The position numbers were made by a program, and so were the translations under genes. Shown here piece by piece: positions 31,353 to 41,737 of a stretch of DNA of 64,000 nt. The DNA is taken from positions 12,585,501-12,649,500 of the forward strand of contig JAEOAD010000052.1 of assembly GCA_036365145.1 (NCBI GenBank). Reading direction: 5' to 3'. The notes under the pieces were generated by a model that was not told where the DNA came from, searched no databases, and was given only the letters and a program-made list of their open reading frames with translations. How positions within the stretch are numbered: the stretch's first letter is position 1; each line of letters begins with the position of its first letter. The DNA comes from Orientallactaga sibirica. Its lineage: Eukaryota > Chordata > Mammalia > Rodentia > Dipodidae.

Positions 31353-31976
31353 TCTTTTGTCCCTTCTCCCTTCCCTACATTCCGCTGAGGACCCTTTCTT
31401 TTTCTTGCCTTTGTTCTGTTGTGTCCTTCCTTTTGTTCTCCTCCATCCTGTGCCAGCGAATTGCTGGGCCTGTCATCACCTTTACTTTCCGTGCGCTCCT
31501 GCAAACACCCTGGACACGTGCGCTCTGTCGTGTCCTCTGAGCGAGACTTGGTCTTGCTGTCACGCACTCTAGAGCAGCTGGTGGCTGGCAAAGCACAGTC
31601 AGCTGAGCTGACGGGTCGCACTCTAAATTCCCTGCTCTTCTGCTCAGCAGCCGTGCAGTGTTTTCATCACCTGACCACACTTTACCACTTCGGTAGGTGA
31701 CACTGTTCTCATAATGTCTTTCTTCTTCCTTGTTCTAACCCATGACACCATGCCTCTATTTCTGTACAAAGTCAAAATCCTTGTTCCTTGCTTCAGTGAG
31801 ACAACTGAGAGAACTCTCCGACACCATCCACATCGGCCACCACATGTATTTCTCTTGCTAGTCACCTTTCTCTGCACCAGAGTGTCATTCTCATTGTCAC
31901 CCTCCTGAGCCTGGCCTTGTAGCTTTCCACTCTGTTTCCTCACCTCCATCCATAAACATGTTTCAGCATTCTCTCC
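31353..31976. other. Unassigned sequence
   Basis: About 620 bases. Overlapping frames of up to 111 codons occur on both strands without family resemblance. A very old LINE origin is possible but not shown. Confidence 0.4.
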
Positions 31977-31978
31977 AT

Positions 31979-32021
<43 letters not shown>

Positions 32022-32045
32022 TGAGAGACAGACAGAGGAAGAAAC

Positions 32046-32091
<46 letters not shown>

Positions 32092-32245
32092 GGCATGCCA
32101 GGGCCTCTAGCCACTGCAAACAAACTCCAGATGCATGCACCAACTTGTGCAACTGGCTAATGTGGGTCCTGGGGAATTAAGCCTTGAACTGGGGTCCTTA
32201 GGCTTCATAGGCAAGCACTTAACCATTAAGCCATCTCTTCAGGCC
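31977..32245 (-). mobile_element. B2 SINE with (ATTT)n and (AG)n
   Basis: About 11 ATTT units then about 17 AG units; AGCCTTGAACTGGGGTCC variant. Confidence 0.92.
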
Positions 32246-32261
32246 CTGCATTCTCTTTCCT

Positions 32262-32493
32262 TCTATTTTATTTTATTATTTATTTTTTACTTATTTTGAG
32301 AGAGTAAGAGAGAGGAAGAGGCAGATAGAGCAAAAGAGAGAATGGGCACGCCAAGGCCTCCAGCCACTGCAAATGAACTCCAGACACATGCGCCCCCCTT
32401 GTGCATCTGGCTTAAGTGGGTCCTGGGAATTGAACTAGGGTCCTTAGGCTTCATAGGCATACACTTTAACCGCTAAGCCATTTCCCCAGCCCC
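32262..32493 (-). mobile_element. B2 SINE
   Basis: Complete; head AGCCATTTCCCCAGCCCC. Confidence 0.92.
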
Positions 32494-32679
32494 TCTGTCT
32501 CTTCCTATATCACTTTTCTCCAGGTTAGCTCACCTTCCTAGCATACAGGCACCCCCAACTTTAGATTCTACACTATGTCTCCGATTCCCTTCATAGCACA
32601 GCTGTTTGAAATAATTTTTCTATATTGACTTTCTCCATTCCATGCTGAATCGATACCAATAAAGCAGTGTGAGAGATTG

Positions 32680-33013
32680 TTGGGGCTGAGGAGATGCTCA
32701 GTGCCTTTGAATGCTTGCTGTGCAAACATGAGGACCAGAGTTTGGATCTCAGGCCCCCACATACAAAGCTGGGTATGGACACGCATGCCTGTAACCCCCA
32801 GTGCGGAAGTGGGCAGAGCAGGAGGGTTACCATGGATACATGGTCAGCCAGGCTAACTAAAGACCGGCGCCCCATGTTCAGTGAGAGACTCTGTCTCAGG
32901 GAAGTGAGGCAGAAAGGTGACAGAGGTGGACACTGACATCATCCTTTGGCCTCCACATGGTCATGGGGTGCACACATCTGCTCACACACATGTGCATACT
33001 AGTCACAAGCATA

Positions 33014-33078
<65 letters not shown>
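32680..33078 (+). mobile_element. RSINE/B4-like composite with (CA)n(GA)n
   Basis: Head GGGGCTGAGGAGATGCTCAG, internal GGGTATGGACACGCATGCC, then TTCAGTGAGAGACTCTGTCTC, TTTGGCCTCCACATG and a CA-then-GA microsatellite (about 33018-33078). It shares its architecture with 61635-62310 and 62658-62905. Confidence 0.75.
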
Positions 33079-33081
<3 letters not shown>

Positions 33082-33114
33082 AAAGAAATTTTTTTTTCCT
33101 CTGGATCATATCAC

Positions 33115-33347
33115 TGTTTTTTAAAAATATATTTTATTTATTTATATATTTATTATTTAAGAGAGAGAAAGAAGCAGAGAGAGAGAGAGAGAGAGAATGG
33201 ATGTGCCAGGGCCTCCAGCCACTGCAAAGGAACTCCAGATGCATGCGCCTCCTTGTGCATCTGGCTTACGTGGGTCCTGGAGAGTCAAACCGGGATCCTT
33301 TGGCTTTGCAGGCAAATGCCTTAACCACTAAGCCATCCCTGCAGCCC
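33115..33347 (-). mobile_element. B2 SINE
   Basis: Complete; head AGCCATCCCTGCAGCCC. Confidence 0.92.
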
Positions 33348-33349
33348 AC

Positions 33350-34440
33350 ACCACTGGTTTTTAATCTATCTTTCATCCTAGTTGCTATTATTAGCACCCC
33401 CTTGCTTTCCAGGACCTACCACTTCTGCTTGCCTCTGACCACCGCCGGAGCCTCACTGTCCCATCTCTTCAACCTCTGAGTGCTGGGACAGTCCAGGCAG
33501 GACTCGGCTCTGGGCCTTCTCGTTTTCCTATACACTTCCTTTATGGGTTTCCAGTCACGTGTCTTCAAAAACTATCCATGTGCTAGTGCATTTCAGAGTT
33601 GTATCTCCAACTTGAACTTCCCTCCGAGCTGCGTATTTTTATATCCAGGGCCAACAAATGTATCTGTGTCTGGGTGCCTCACAGAACATTTGAATTTACT
33701 GACATGCCCCACCCAGTCCTCCTGTGCTAACCCTGTCCTTTCCGTCCTCTGCATGTTGGTGAGCGATGACTTCAGTCTTTCAGTACAATGCCAGATAAAA
33801 GTCTTTTCTTTCGGGAGTGGGTCATCCTGAATTTCTTTCATCCTATCACTTTCCACATTTGATGCCACTAAGTTATATTGGTTCTGATTTCAAAATATGC
33901 TCACAATGTGACCATTCTCTTGTCTGCACTGCAATAACGTTAGACTTTGATCTCAACGTCACTTCCCACTCATATTCTTGCAACAGCCTGCTTATTCTGC
34001 TTATTTGTGGGGAGGGGGGGCAACCTTGTGCCTCTGCAGTCTGTTCTCTCCACAGCGGGATAACTGGTCCTTTCAGAACAGGGTTCAGATGTCATTCCTC
34101 CACTCAAAATCCTCTAAAAGCCCCCCAAGAGTCCTTCAGTATAAAAGGCCAATGACTTACAATGAGCCACAAGGGTCAACACCAGCAACCTTGGTTGCCT
34201 CCCTGAACACATCACCTCCTGCACTCTCTCTATGTCTGAATCAGCCCCATTGATTCTTTTGTTTTTTCTTGAATGTTCTATGCAGGTCCCCACTTCCTAG
34301 CCTTTTGAAGTGGCTGTGGTGCCCTTCCTAGGTGCCCCACTTCCTCTTCTCACTGAAATCTTTGTTCACATGTCACCCTCTTGCTGGCCTGTCCTGAACA
34401 CTCTCCTTAAGATAAGAGTCCTCCCATCCTCAGCGCTGAC
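33350..34440 (+). mobile_element. Ancient LINE-like relic
   Basis: Several segments in order resemble mammalian ancient LINE 3' sequence: TGCAATAACG, CTGTTCTCTCCACAGC, TCCTCCACTCAAAATCCTCT, CTTTGTTCACATGTCACC and CTGTCCTGAACACTC. L2 versus old L1M is not resolved, and the left limit is a guess. Overlapping open frames here are fossils at best. Confidence 0.5.
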
Positions 34441-34581
34441 TTTTTTTTTTTTTTTTTTTTTTTTTTGGTTTTTCGAGGTAGGGTCTCACTCTGGTCCAGG
34501 CTGACCTGGAATTAACTATGTAGTCTCAGGGTGGCCTTGAGCTCACGGTGATCCTCCTACCTCTGCCTCCCGAGTGCTGGG
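34441..34581 (-). mobile_element. B1 SINE, 5' end missing
   Basis: T25 tail complement; stops at CGAGTGCTGGG. Confidence 0.9.
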
Positions 34582-34765
34582 TGTTCTTTTTTTTTATTAT
34601 TAAATTATTATATTTATTGAGGGAAGAACAGAGCCAAGGAAAGGCACCCACGTGACTAGAGATCCCAGGAGGAGGGCCTGGAAAGAAAAGAGAACCGAAA
34701 GCTCAAGGAGCTCCTGCCATGCGGGGGGCTAGATGGGCGGGGGTTGGATAAAGGAACCCATGCAG

Positions 34766-34990
34766 GCCTGGAGAACGGCTTAGCGGTTAAGTGCTTGCCT
34801 GTGAAGCCTAAGGACCCCTGTTCCAGGCTCTATTCCTCAGTATCCACATAAGCCAGATGCACAAAGTGGCGCATGCATCTGGAGTTCGTTTGCAGTGGCT
34901 GGAGGCCCTGGTGTACCCATTCTCTTTCTCTGCCACTTTCCCTCTCTGTTTGTCTGTGTCTCTCAAATAAATAAATAGGCAAGAAAGCAA
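34766..34990 (+). mobile_element. B2 SINE with 13-bp TSD
   Basis: GGAACCCATGCAG at 34753-34765 and 35000-35012. AGGCTCTATTCC variant at the B box. Confidence 0.93.
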
Positions 34991-35019
34991 ACAAAAACAG
35001 GAACCCATGCAGAGAGTAA

Positions 35020-35034
35020 GGGCTAGGGGGCGCT
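35020..35034 (+). promoter_or_regulatory. CTCF-like core outside SINE body
   Basis: GGGCTAGGGGGCGCT keeps the full CTAGGGGGCGCT half of the motif but lacks the preceding CCA. It lies just beyond the target-site duplication of a B2. Confidence 0.4.
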
Positions 35035-35454
35035 CCTGGCTGGGCCTGGGCTTGGGTCTAGCTAGCCCAGCAAAGAACTCACCCACAGCTGGAAGTTCCC
35101 AAGGGATTAGAGCTATTTTCTTTCTTCCGATGAGAACAGGAGTATGCGGCGAGGGAGGGGATTTTGCCCGCTTGGCTCATCACGATGCCAACACACAGCT
35201 GTTACATCTTGTCAGTGCGTACTGTAAAGCTCCGGGGAGGCTTTCCCACAGTGTGAGCCCCGGAATCCTGCTCCGTGGCCTTCCAGGCTATATGCCTGTT
35301 AAACAGCAGTGTGAAGGTTTGCCCTGGAACTTGGGCCATGTACTCTGGCTGTATGCCCAGGGTTAGAAATATGCCAAACAGCATGGCAGGTATTTGGCAA
35401 AGATTTGTTGAGTAAAAGAATGACAAATCGAATGAGTTTGTGGAGGTTTTATTC
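35035..35454. other. Unassigned sequence
   Basis: About 420 bases, nothing recognised; a 119-codon frame at 35007-35366 overlaps a minus-strand frame and is not supported. Confidence 0.45.
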
Positions 35455-35640
35455 TTTCTTTCTCCCTTCCTTCCTTTTTCTTCCTTCCTTCCTCCCTCCT
35501 TCCCTCCCTCCTTTCTTCCCTCCTTCCCTCCTCCTTCTCTCCTCCCTCCCTTCCTTCCTCCCTCCCTCCCTCCCTTCCTTCCTTCCTTCCTTCCCCTTCC
35601 TTCCTTCCTTCCTTCCTTCTGTCCTTTCTTTTTTTTCTTT
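35455..35640. repeat. Polypyrimidine tract (TTCC/TCCC)n
   Basis: About 185 bases of C and T with rare purines; imperfect mirror symmetry. Confidence 0.95.
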
Positions 35641-35749
35641 TGTTTTCTGAGACAAGGTCACACTATGAGGCTAGACAAGCCTCATACTGACCATCCTCCA
35701 GCACTCTCCTGCCTGCTGGGATTAAAGGCGCGTGCCACTGTGCCCAATC
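35641..35749 (-). mobile_element. B1-like SINE, rearranged
   Basis: Ends TGCTGGGATTAAAGGCGCGTGCCACTGTGCCC; the middle is divergent. Confidence 0.68.
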
Positions 35750-36047
35750 TGAGATTTTCTTTATGGCCCCAGTTTTTACAAATGTTCCATGTCTGGTAAA
35801 AAATTATATTCTTTGATGTTGAGTGCAGAGTTCTGAAGAAAAAACAAAAGGCTGCTGGCTATGTAATTTATTGTTCAAGTCACCATGTGCTTTATGGTGG
35901 CAGGGTGTGCTGCTAGGCACCTGCCAGGCTAACGGGCAGTAAGCAGGACCATCCCATGGTCATCAGGTTCTGCCACAGTCTTCATAGAACCGGCTTGGTA
36001 ACTGCATTGTTTGCGTCTTCGATAGCTTTGCTTATTAATTTTCTTTT

Positions 36048-36287
36048 TAAAAAATATTTGATTTTTAATTATTTATTTGAGAGAGAGAAGGAGGGAGGGA
36101 GGGAGGGAGGGAGGGAAGGAAAGAGAGAGTGAGAGAGAATGGACATGCCAGGGCCTCCAGCCAGTGCAAATGAACTCCAGACACATGAGCCACCTTGTGC
36201 CTGTGGCTGGTTTGGGTTCTGGGAATTGAACTGAGGTCCTTTGGCTTTGCAGACAAGTGCAAACCATGAAGACATCTCTCCAGCCCT
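36048..36287 (-). mobile_element. B2 SINE with (GGGA)n
   Basis: The CT-rich part is expanded as GGGA units on the plus strand (about 36090-36114). Confidence 0.92.
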
Positions 36288-36352
36288 GCTTATCAATTTT
36301 CATCTGCTTGATTTCTCAGCTTCTTGAGAGAGGACATGAAAATTGCAGGGAC

Positions 36353-36561
36353 AGGGCAGGAAAGATGGCTTAGCGGTTAAGGCGCTTGCCTGCAAAGCCT
36401 AGAACTTGTGTGTGAATCTCCAGGTCTCACATAGCCAGATGCACAGTAATGCAAGTGTGCAATGTCATACATGCACCACAGGGGATGCACACATCTGGAG
36501 TTCACTTGCAGCTGATGAAGGCCCTGACGTGCCCACTATTTTCTCTCTCTCAAAATAAAAA
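36353..36561 (+). mobile_element. Long-variant B2 SINE
   Basis: Body insertion AGTAATGCAAGTGTGCAATG and CACCACAGGGGATGCACACA, homologous in position to the CTCF-core insertion. The core is degraded to CCACAGGGGATGC. Confidence 0.8.
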
Positions 36562-36832
36562 GAAGTTGCAGGGACAAGTGCTCCTTGGTCTGTCCCTCCC
36601 ACTTGGATCTTCATGTATTTCCCTGAAGTTTTGGGGACTCCCGGAGTCCTGTCAGTCCTGCTTACTTCCCTTTACTGTGGGGAATATATCTCAGGTCTGT
36701 GGCTAAATATTTCTTCCTCATTTCCCTTCCCTTCTTCTGGGTTTCTAGATGTTGGCACTTCTGCTTCTGTCTTCCACATCTGTTAATAACTTTTAAAAAG
36801 TCTTTCATCCCTTTATTTTTTCTCCTGCTTTT

Positions 36833-37033
36833 ATTTTTATTTATTTATTTATTTATTTGAGAGAGAGAGAGAGACAGACAGACAGACAATGGGTGTGCCA
36901 GGGCCTCCAACCACTGCAAATGAACTCCAGACTCATGCACCACCTTGTGCATCTGGCTTATGTGGGTCCTGAGGAATCAAACCTGGTTCCTTTGGCTTTG
37001 TAGGCAAATGCCTTAAGTGCTAAGTCCAGCCCT
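36833..37033 (-). mobile_element. B2 SINE
   Basis: Tail with ATTTATTT, (ACAG)n nearby; the head is shortened (GCTAAGTCCAGCCC). Confidence 0.9.
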
Positions 37034-37035
37034 TA

Positions 37036-37192
37036 ATTTTTTTTTTTTTTTTTATGGTTTTCTGAGGTAGGGTCTTGCTCTAGCTCAGGCTGAACTGGAA
37101 TTCACTGTGTAGTCTCAGGGTGGCCTTGAACTCATGGCTATCCTCCTATCTCTGCCTCCTGAGTGCTTGGATATTAAAGGTGTCCATGCCCG
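37036..37192 (-). mobile_element. B1 SINE
   Basis: T-run then complete body; ends GTCCATGCCCGGCC with a small deletion. Confidence 0.9.
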
Positions 37193-37992
37193 GCCAGCCC
37201 TTGATTTTTAATATAAATTCTAAACTCATCAATTCATTTTATCATCTAAATTGATTCTATTTATATCAGCTCTTGTGGTTTTTCATTTTAACTATTACAA
37301 TCATCCAATCTAATATTTATATTTGGTTCTTATTTCCATTTTTGATTTTACATTCTTAATTGCTTTAATTGCTAATTATACTTTTCAAGCTTATTTAAAA
37401 AGACACCCTGGGCTTATTTGTCCCAACATTTTTTTTTTTTTTTGAGCTGGCCTTGAACTTGCAGGTCTTCCTTTGTTCCCAGGTTGACCTTGTCCCAGAT
37501 TTTTTTAACATTTTTATTTATTTATTTATATTATTCAGATTTGGCCATTGAGTATTGGTTCCATTGGAATCCTCCTCCCACCTCAAAGGGACCCCTTGGG
37601 GGTGTTCTGGGATTAGTCCAGAGTTCTGGGGTGCAGGCCTCAGTCCCCATAATGCCCCAACTTGTCCCAGCATTTTTGATCCAGCATTTTTGATCCAGAT
37701 GGGTGTGTACTCCTCAATTTGTCGGCTTTGTTTGAGGTAGTTCTAACTCTCTGGGGCTCCATCCATTGGGGATACCAGATACTCTCTGTGATAATGTGCA
37801 TTTTCAAGTGTTTGTGTCTGCTTTTTTGATTTCTAAATTAATTTCCTTGTGATTAGAAAATGTGAATTATTTCTTACATATTCTTTGAAATTTAGAGAGA
37901 CTTGCTTTAAAACTTCCACAGTATCTAGCCGATATTTGTGCTAGTTCAACACGGCATAAAAATAATACTCTAATTGTGGGGTTAAGCGTTTT

Positions 37993-38030
37993 TTTAAAAA
38001 TATTTTATTTTTATTTATTTGACAGAGAAA
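37993..38030 (-). mobile_element. Tail-only B2 insertion with 14-bp TSD
   Basis: Only about 38 bases of B2 3' tail (TTTTATTTTTATTTATTT and GACAGAGAAA) lie between GGGTTAAGCGTTTT at 37979-37992 and 38031-38044, an extreme 5' truncation. Confidence 0.82.
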
Positions 38031-38364
38031 GGGTTAAGCGTTTTATAAATGTCCATTAGATAAAGCTTATTTGCATATTGCTCAAATGATCTATAGCTTG
38101 GCTTATATTTGTTGTCCAGTCTTTTCAGTATCTAGGAAAGATGTACTAAATATCCTACTATTATGTTAAATTTATTAATTCAAACAATATTTGTTGGTAT
38201 ATTTTGAAGACAGGCTAGTAGTTATACACAAGTGAGAATTGTATTTTGTGATAATTAAAGCACTTATTACTAATCTCATTTCAATCTCATTTTCTTTTTC
38301 TTTTTTTTTTTTTTTTTTTGTTAACATAGGGTCTCAATGTGTGATTGAATAGTCTCAGGGTTAT

Positions 38365-38456
38365 CTATCAGTTACCATTTGTATGGAGTATGGGATTTTT
38401 TAAACTTTTTTTTAATTTTTTAATTATTTTTTACCTATCAGTTACCATTTGTATGG
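38365..38456. repeat. 22-bp direct repeat around T-rich spacer
   Basis: Identical 22-mers at 38365-38386 and 38435-38456 (start CTATCAGTTACC, end TTTGTATGG) enclose 48 bases of T-rich sequence. Probably the duplication of another tail-only insertion or a slippage product. Confidence 0.85.
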
Positions 38457-38468
38457 TATATGTTTTTT

Positions 38469-38500
38469 TTTAAACTTTTTATTTTTTTATTATTTTTTCG

Positions 38501-38552
<52 letters not shown>

Positions 38553-38763
38553 GACAGAGATGGGCACACCAGCAGTGTCTCAGCTGCTGCAAACGAAATC
38601 CAGATGTGTGCGCCCCCTTGTGGTCAAGTGCGGCATTGCACCCTTGTGTCACTTTGCATCTGGCTAAACGTGGGACCTAGAGATTGGAACCGCTGGAGAT
38701 TGGAACCAGTGTTCTTAGGCTTAGGAGGCAGGCGCCTTAACCCCTAAGCCATCTCTCCAGCCC
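38469..38763 (-). mobile_element. B2 SINE, CTCF-core subfamily (copy B), with TSD
   Basis: TGGTATATGTTTTTT at 38454-38468 and 38764-38778. (GA)n expansion near the tail; the diagnostic insertion is present. A short GAGATTGGAACC duplication lies near 38690-38706. Confidence 0.9.
38610..38623 (-). promoter_or_regulatory. CTCF-like core in SINE copy B
   Basis: Minus strand CCACAAGGGGGCGC, one difference from CCACCAGGGGGCGC. Confidence 0.55.
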
Positions 38764-38789
38764 TGGTATATGTTTTTTAAATGTTTTGA

Positions 38790-38980
38790 AAAATATTTTA
38801 TTTACAAGGAGAGAGAGAAGGGGGAGAATGGGTATACCAGGGCCTCATGCCACTGCAAATGAACTCCAGACACATGGGTCACTTTGTGCATCTGGCCTTA
38901 CATGGTTATTGGGGAATTGGACCTGGGCCATCAGGCTTTGCAAGCAAGCGCCTTTAATAGCAGAGCCATCTCTCCAGCCC
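38790..38980 (-). mobile_element. B2 SINE
   Basis: TTTACAAGGAG sub-group; complete. Confidence 0.88.
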
Positions 38981-39079
38981 TGTATAGTATATCTTTCCCT
39001 ACTTTTTACTTTAATAATTTCTGGGCATGTCCCTTTAAAAATAGCAGTTACTTATCTAAGATGAAAATTCTTTCTTTTA

Positions 39080-39232
39080 AGCCGGGCGTGGTGGTGCACG
39101 CCTTTAATCCCAGTATTCGGGAGGCAAAGGTAGGAGGATCGCCATGAGTTCAAGGCCACTCTGAGATTACATAGTGAATTCTAGGTCAGCCTGGGCTAGA
39201 ATGAGACCCTACCTTGAAAAACCAAAAAATGA
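39080..39232 (+). mobile_element. B1 SINE
   Basis: Near-consensus copy, GCCGGGCGTGGTGGTGCACG to CCTTGAAAAACC. Confidence 0.93.
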
Positions 39233-39342
39233 AAACAAAACAAACAAAAAAAAAATCTTTCTTTTAGTTGCTAACTGTAGCCAGTTTCCTGTCTGTATTA
39301 CATGTTATATTTTTGTGTGGTTTTGGACTGTTTTCCCCTACC

Positions 39343-39598
39343 TTATTTTAGGCAGGGTCTCACTCTAGCCCAGGCTGATATAGAACTCACTCTGTAGTCC
39401 AAGCTGACCTCAAACTCACATCTGCCCATATTTTTAATCTTTCTTCTTCTTCCTTCATTTCTTTTTAAATTTTGAGAGAGTATCTCACTTTGTAACCCTA
39501 AGCTGGCCTGAAACTCATGTGTAGCCCAGGCTAGCCTTAAACTTTCAGCAATTCTCTTACCTCAGCTCCCTAATGCTGGCATAAACCACCAAGCCCAG
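39343..39598 (-). mobile_element. Two diverged B1-like copies
   Basis: 39343-39432 keeps GCAGGGTCTCACTCTAGCCC. 39465-39598 is older, with GTAGCCCAGGCTAGCC. Confidence 0.65.
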
Positions 39599-39603
39599 TT
39601 TAC

Positions 39604-39894
39604 TTTTATTTATTTATTTATTGAAGCAAGCCCAACACACTGGTCTTTTTAAAATGAGAGAGCGAGCAGGTGAGGAGAACAAGAGAGTGAGAGAAAGAAA
39701 GAAACAGAATTGGTGCACCAGGACCTCCAGTCATTGTAATAGTACTCCAGATATGTGCGCCACCTAGTGGGCATGTGCGACCTTGTGTGGTGCATCACCT
39801 TGTGCGTCTGGCTTATGTGGGATCTGGAGAGTCGGACATGGGTCCTTAGGTTTTGCAGGCAAGCGTCTTAACTGCTACGCCATCTCTTCAGCCC
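39604..39894 (-). mobile_element. Long-variant B2 SINE with CTCF-like core
   Basis: The CACCTTGTG segment is repeated around GTGGGCATGTGCGACC. The insertion resembles that at 11630 and contains a clean core. Confidence 0.85.
39757..39770 (-). promoter_or_regulatory. CTCF-like core in long-variant B2
   Basis: Minus strand CCACTAGGTGGCGC, a full match to the degenerate core CCASYAGRKGGC. Confidence 0.55.
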
Positions 39895-40047
39895 CTACTT
39901 TTCTGTTTTTAATTGTTTAATTTTCTTACAGATGTTGTGGGTTGTTTATGAAAACCAAACTTTGAAATGTAGAATTACAGAAGAGTTGAAGCCAGGGTAA
40001 TTCAGTTTTATGCCATCTTTACTTGCCTTTTATCTTTTCTTTCTGTT

Positions 40048-40083
40048 TTAATTTCTTTATTTGAGAGAGGGAAAGAGGGGAGG

Positions 40084-40123
<40 letters not shown>

Positions 40124-40270
40124 TTGCTCCAGGGCCTCCAGCCACTGCAAATGAACTTCAGATATATGTGTCCCCTTGTGCATCTGGCTTACGTGGGTCC
40201 TGGGGAATTGAACTGAGGTCCTTTGGCTTTGCAGGCAAGTGCCTTAACTGCTAAGCCATCTCTCCAGCTC
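40048..40270 (-). mobile_element. B2 SINE with (GA)n
   Basis: About 15 GA units; complete body and head. Confidence 0.92.
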
Positions 40271-40302
40271 TGCCTCTTTTCTTTTTTAAAAACTTTGTAT
40301 TG

Positions 40303-40450
40303 AGCTGGGCGTGGTGGTGCACACCTTTATCCCAGCACTCGGGAGGCAGAGGTAGCAGAATCATCATGAGTTTGAGGCCACCCTGAGACTACATAGTGAA
40401 TTCCAGGTCAGCCTGGGCTAGACTCTACCACGAAAACCCCAAAACAAAAC
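40303..40450 (+). mobile_element. B1 SINE
   Basis: Complete; tail (AAAAC)n-like, leading directly into the LINE tail complement. Confidence 0.9.
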
Positions 40451-40857
40451 AAAACTAAACTTTTTATTGACAACCTCCATACATATAGACAATATACCAT
40501 GATCATTATCCCTTCCCACTACCTTCCCTTTTCCCGTCTGCTGTTCCCCCTTCACTGAATGTCTTCTTTCTAACTAGTCCTGTTCTATTTTGATGTAACC
40601 ATGTTTCCCCCTGTTATGAAGGTCTTGTGTAGGTAACATCAACCAGTGTGAGGTCATGCCCAACACAGCCATGCGGTATCTGGAAGATAGCATTGCAAAG
40701 CACTCCTCCCCTTCCTTTGGCTGTTATATCCTTTCTGTAACTTCTTCTGTGATGGTCCCTGAGCCTTGACAGAAGTGATACAGATATCAGAACACTGGTG
40801 AGTTTTGAGTCACCTCAATGACTAAAAGAGAAGCTTCTCTAACCAAAAGTGAGAGTT

Positions 40858-41386
40858 GGACTTGTTTAAAGATGCTTGTGGGGCTGGAGAGATGGCTCAG
40901 CAGTTAAAGTGCTTGCTTATAAAACTTAACAACCCAAGTTCAACTCCCCACTATCCATGTAAAGCCAGATACACCAAGAGGCACATGTGTCTGGAGTTCA
41001 TCTGCAGTGGCTGGAGGCCCTGGCGTGCTTGTTCCTGCCCATTCTCTCTCTCTCTCTCTCTGCCTCTCTTCTATCTCTCTCTGCTTGCAAATAAAAAAAA
41101 ATTTTTTTAAGATGCTTGCAAAGCCTGCCAGCGCAGGTTCAGTTCCCTAGTACCTACATAAAGCCAGATGAACAAAGTGGCCAGATGAACAAAGTGGCAC
41201 AAGCATCTGATGTCCCTTTTTCTCTTTCTCCTTCCTCCCCCCTTCTTCCCTCCCCTCCTTCCCTCCTCCTCCCTCCCTCCCTCCCTCCATTTCCCTCTTC
41301 CTTCCTTCCTTCCTTCCTTCCTTCCTTCCTTCCTTCCTCCTTTCCTCTCTGCCTGTCTCTCAAATAAGTAAACAACATTTAAAAAG
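40858..41386 (+). mobile_element. Outer B2 SINE with (CTTC)n
   Basis: Interrupted near its head by another B2. The 3' part (41119-41386) carries a CCAGATGAACAAAGTGG duplication and a 125-bp CT-rich tract (41216-41345). Confidence 0.78.
40880..41108 (+). mobile_element. Inner B2 SINE with 10-bp TSD
   Basis: AAGATGCTTG at 40869-40878 and 41109-41118 is the target-site duplication within the outer B2 head. Three-level nest: B2 in B2 in LINE. Confidence 0.92.
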
Positions 41387-41737
41387 GTAAGAGTAGCATT
41401 AATATATGGGCATAAACATAGGTATTTAGAGGACAGTTTGTCAGACATAACAGATCCATTTAGCCAGACAACAGTAGTAGTTTCCCCTCTAGGGCTCATG
41501 ACCTCCCCAGCCTTCGGCTTTTCATTAGGTTTTCAGTACCAGGCAGGAGGTCCCTCCCGTGGAGCAGGCCTCAAGTCCAATCAGAGAGCAGTTGGTTTCC
41601 CCCATATCAGACCTGCCACCATTGTATCAGTTGGCACATTTGGCCTGGCTGCCCAGCTGTTAAGCTTGCAGGGTCCCCCACTGGTTACGACCACTGATGA
41701 CTTTTATATGAGTTTTTTTTTTGTTGTTGTTGCTGTT

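Larger units (their letters stand above)
37193..39075 (-). mobile_element. Old L1 ORF2 relic, antisense, interrupted
   Basis: Segments at about 37760-38280 and 38990-39070 resemble reversed L1 ORF2 (TTTGATTTCTAAATTAATTTC; AATATTTGTTGGTATATTTTG). 37193-37430 is AT-rich and may be part of it. 37505-37750 looks like a separate inserted LINE 3' piece. SINE insertions at 37993, 38462 and 38790 interrupt it. Confidence 0.5.
40455..41709 (-). mobile_element. L1-type LINE 3' end, split by nested SINEs
   Basis: Homologous to 25292-26222: the match runs 40455-40857, stops at the SINE nest, and resumes at 41387 (GAGTAGCATTAATATATGGG) to 41709. Confidence 0.82.
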
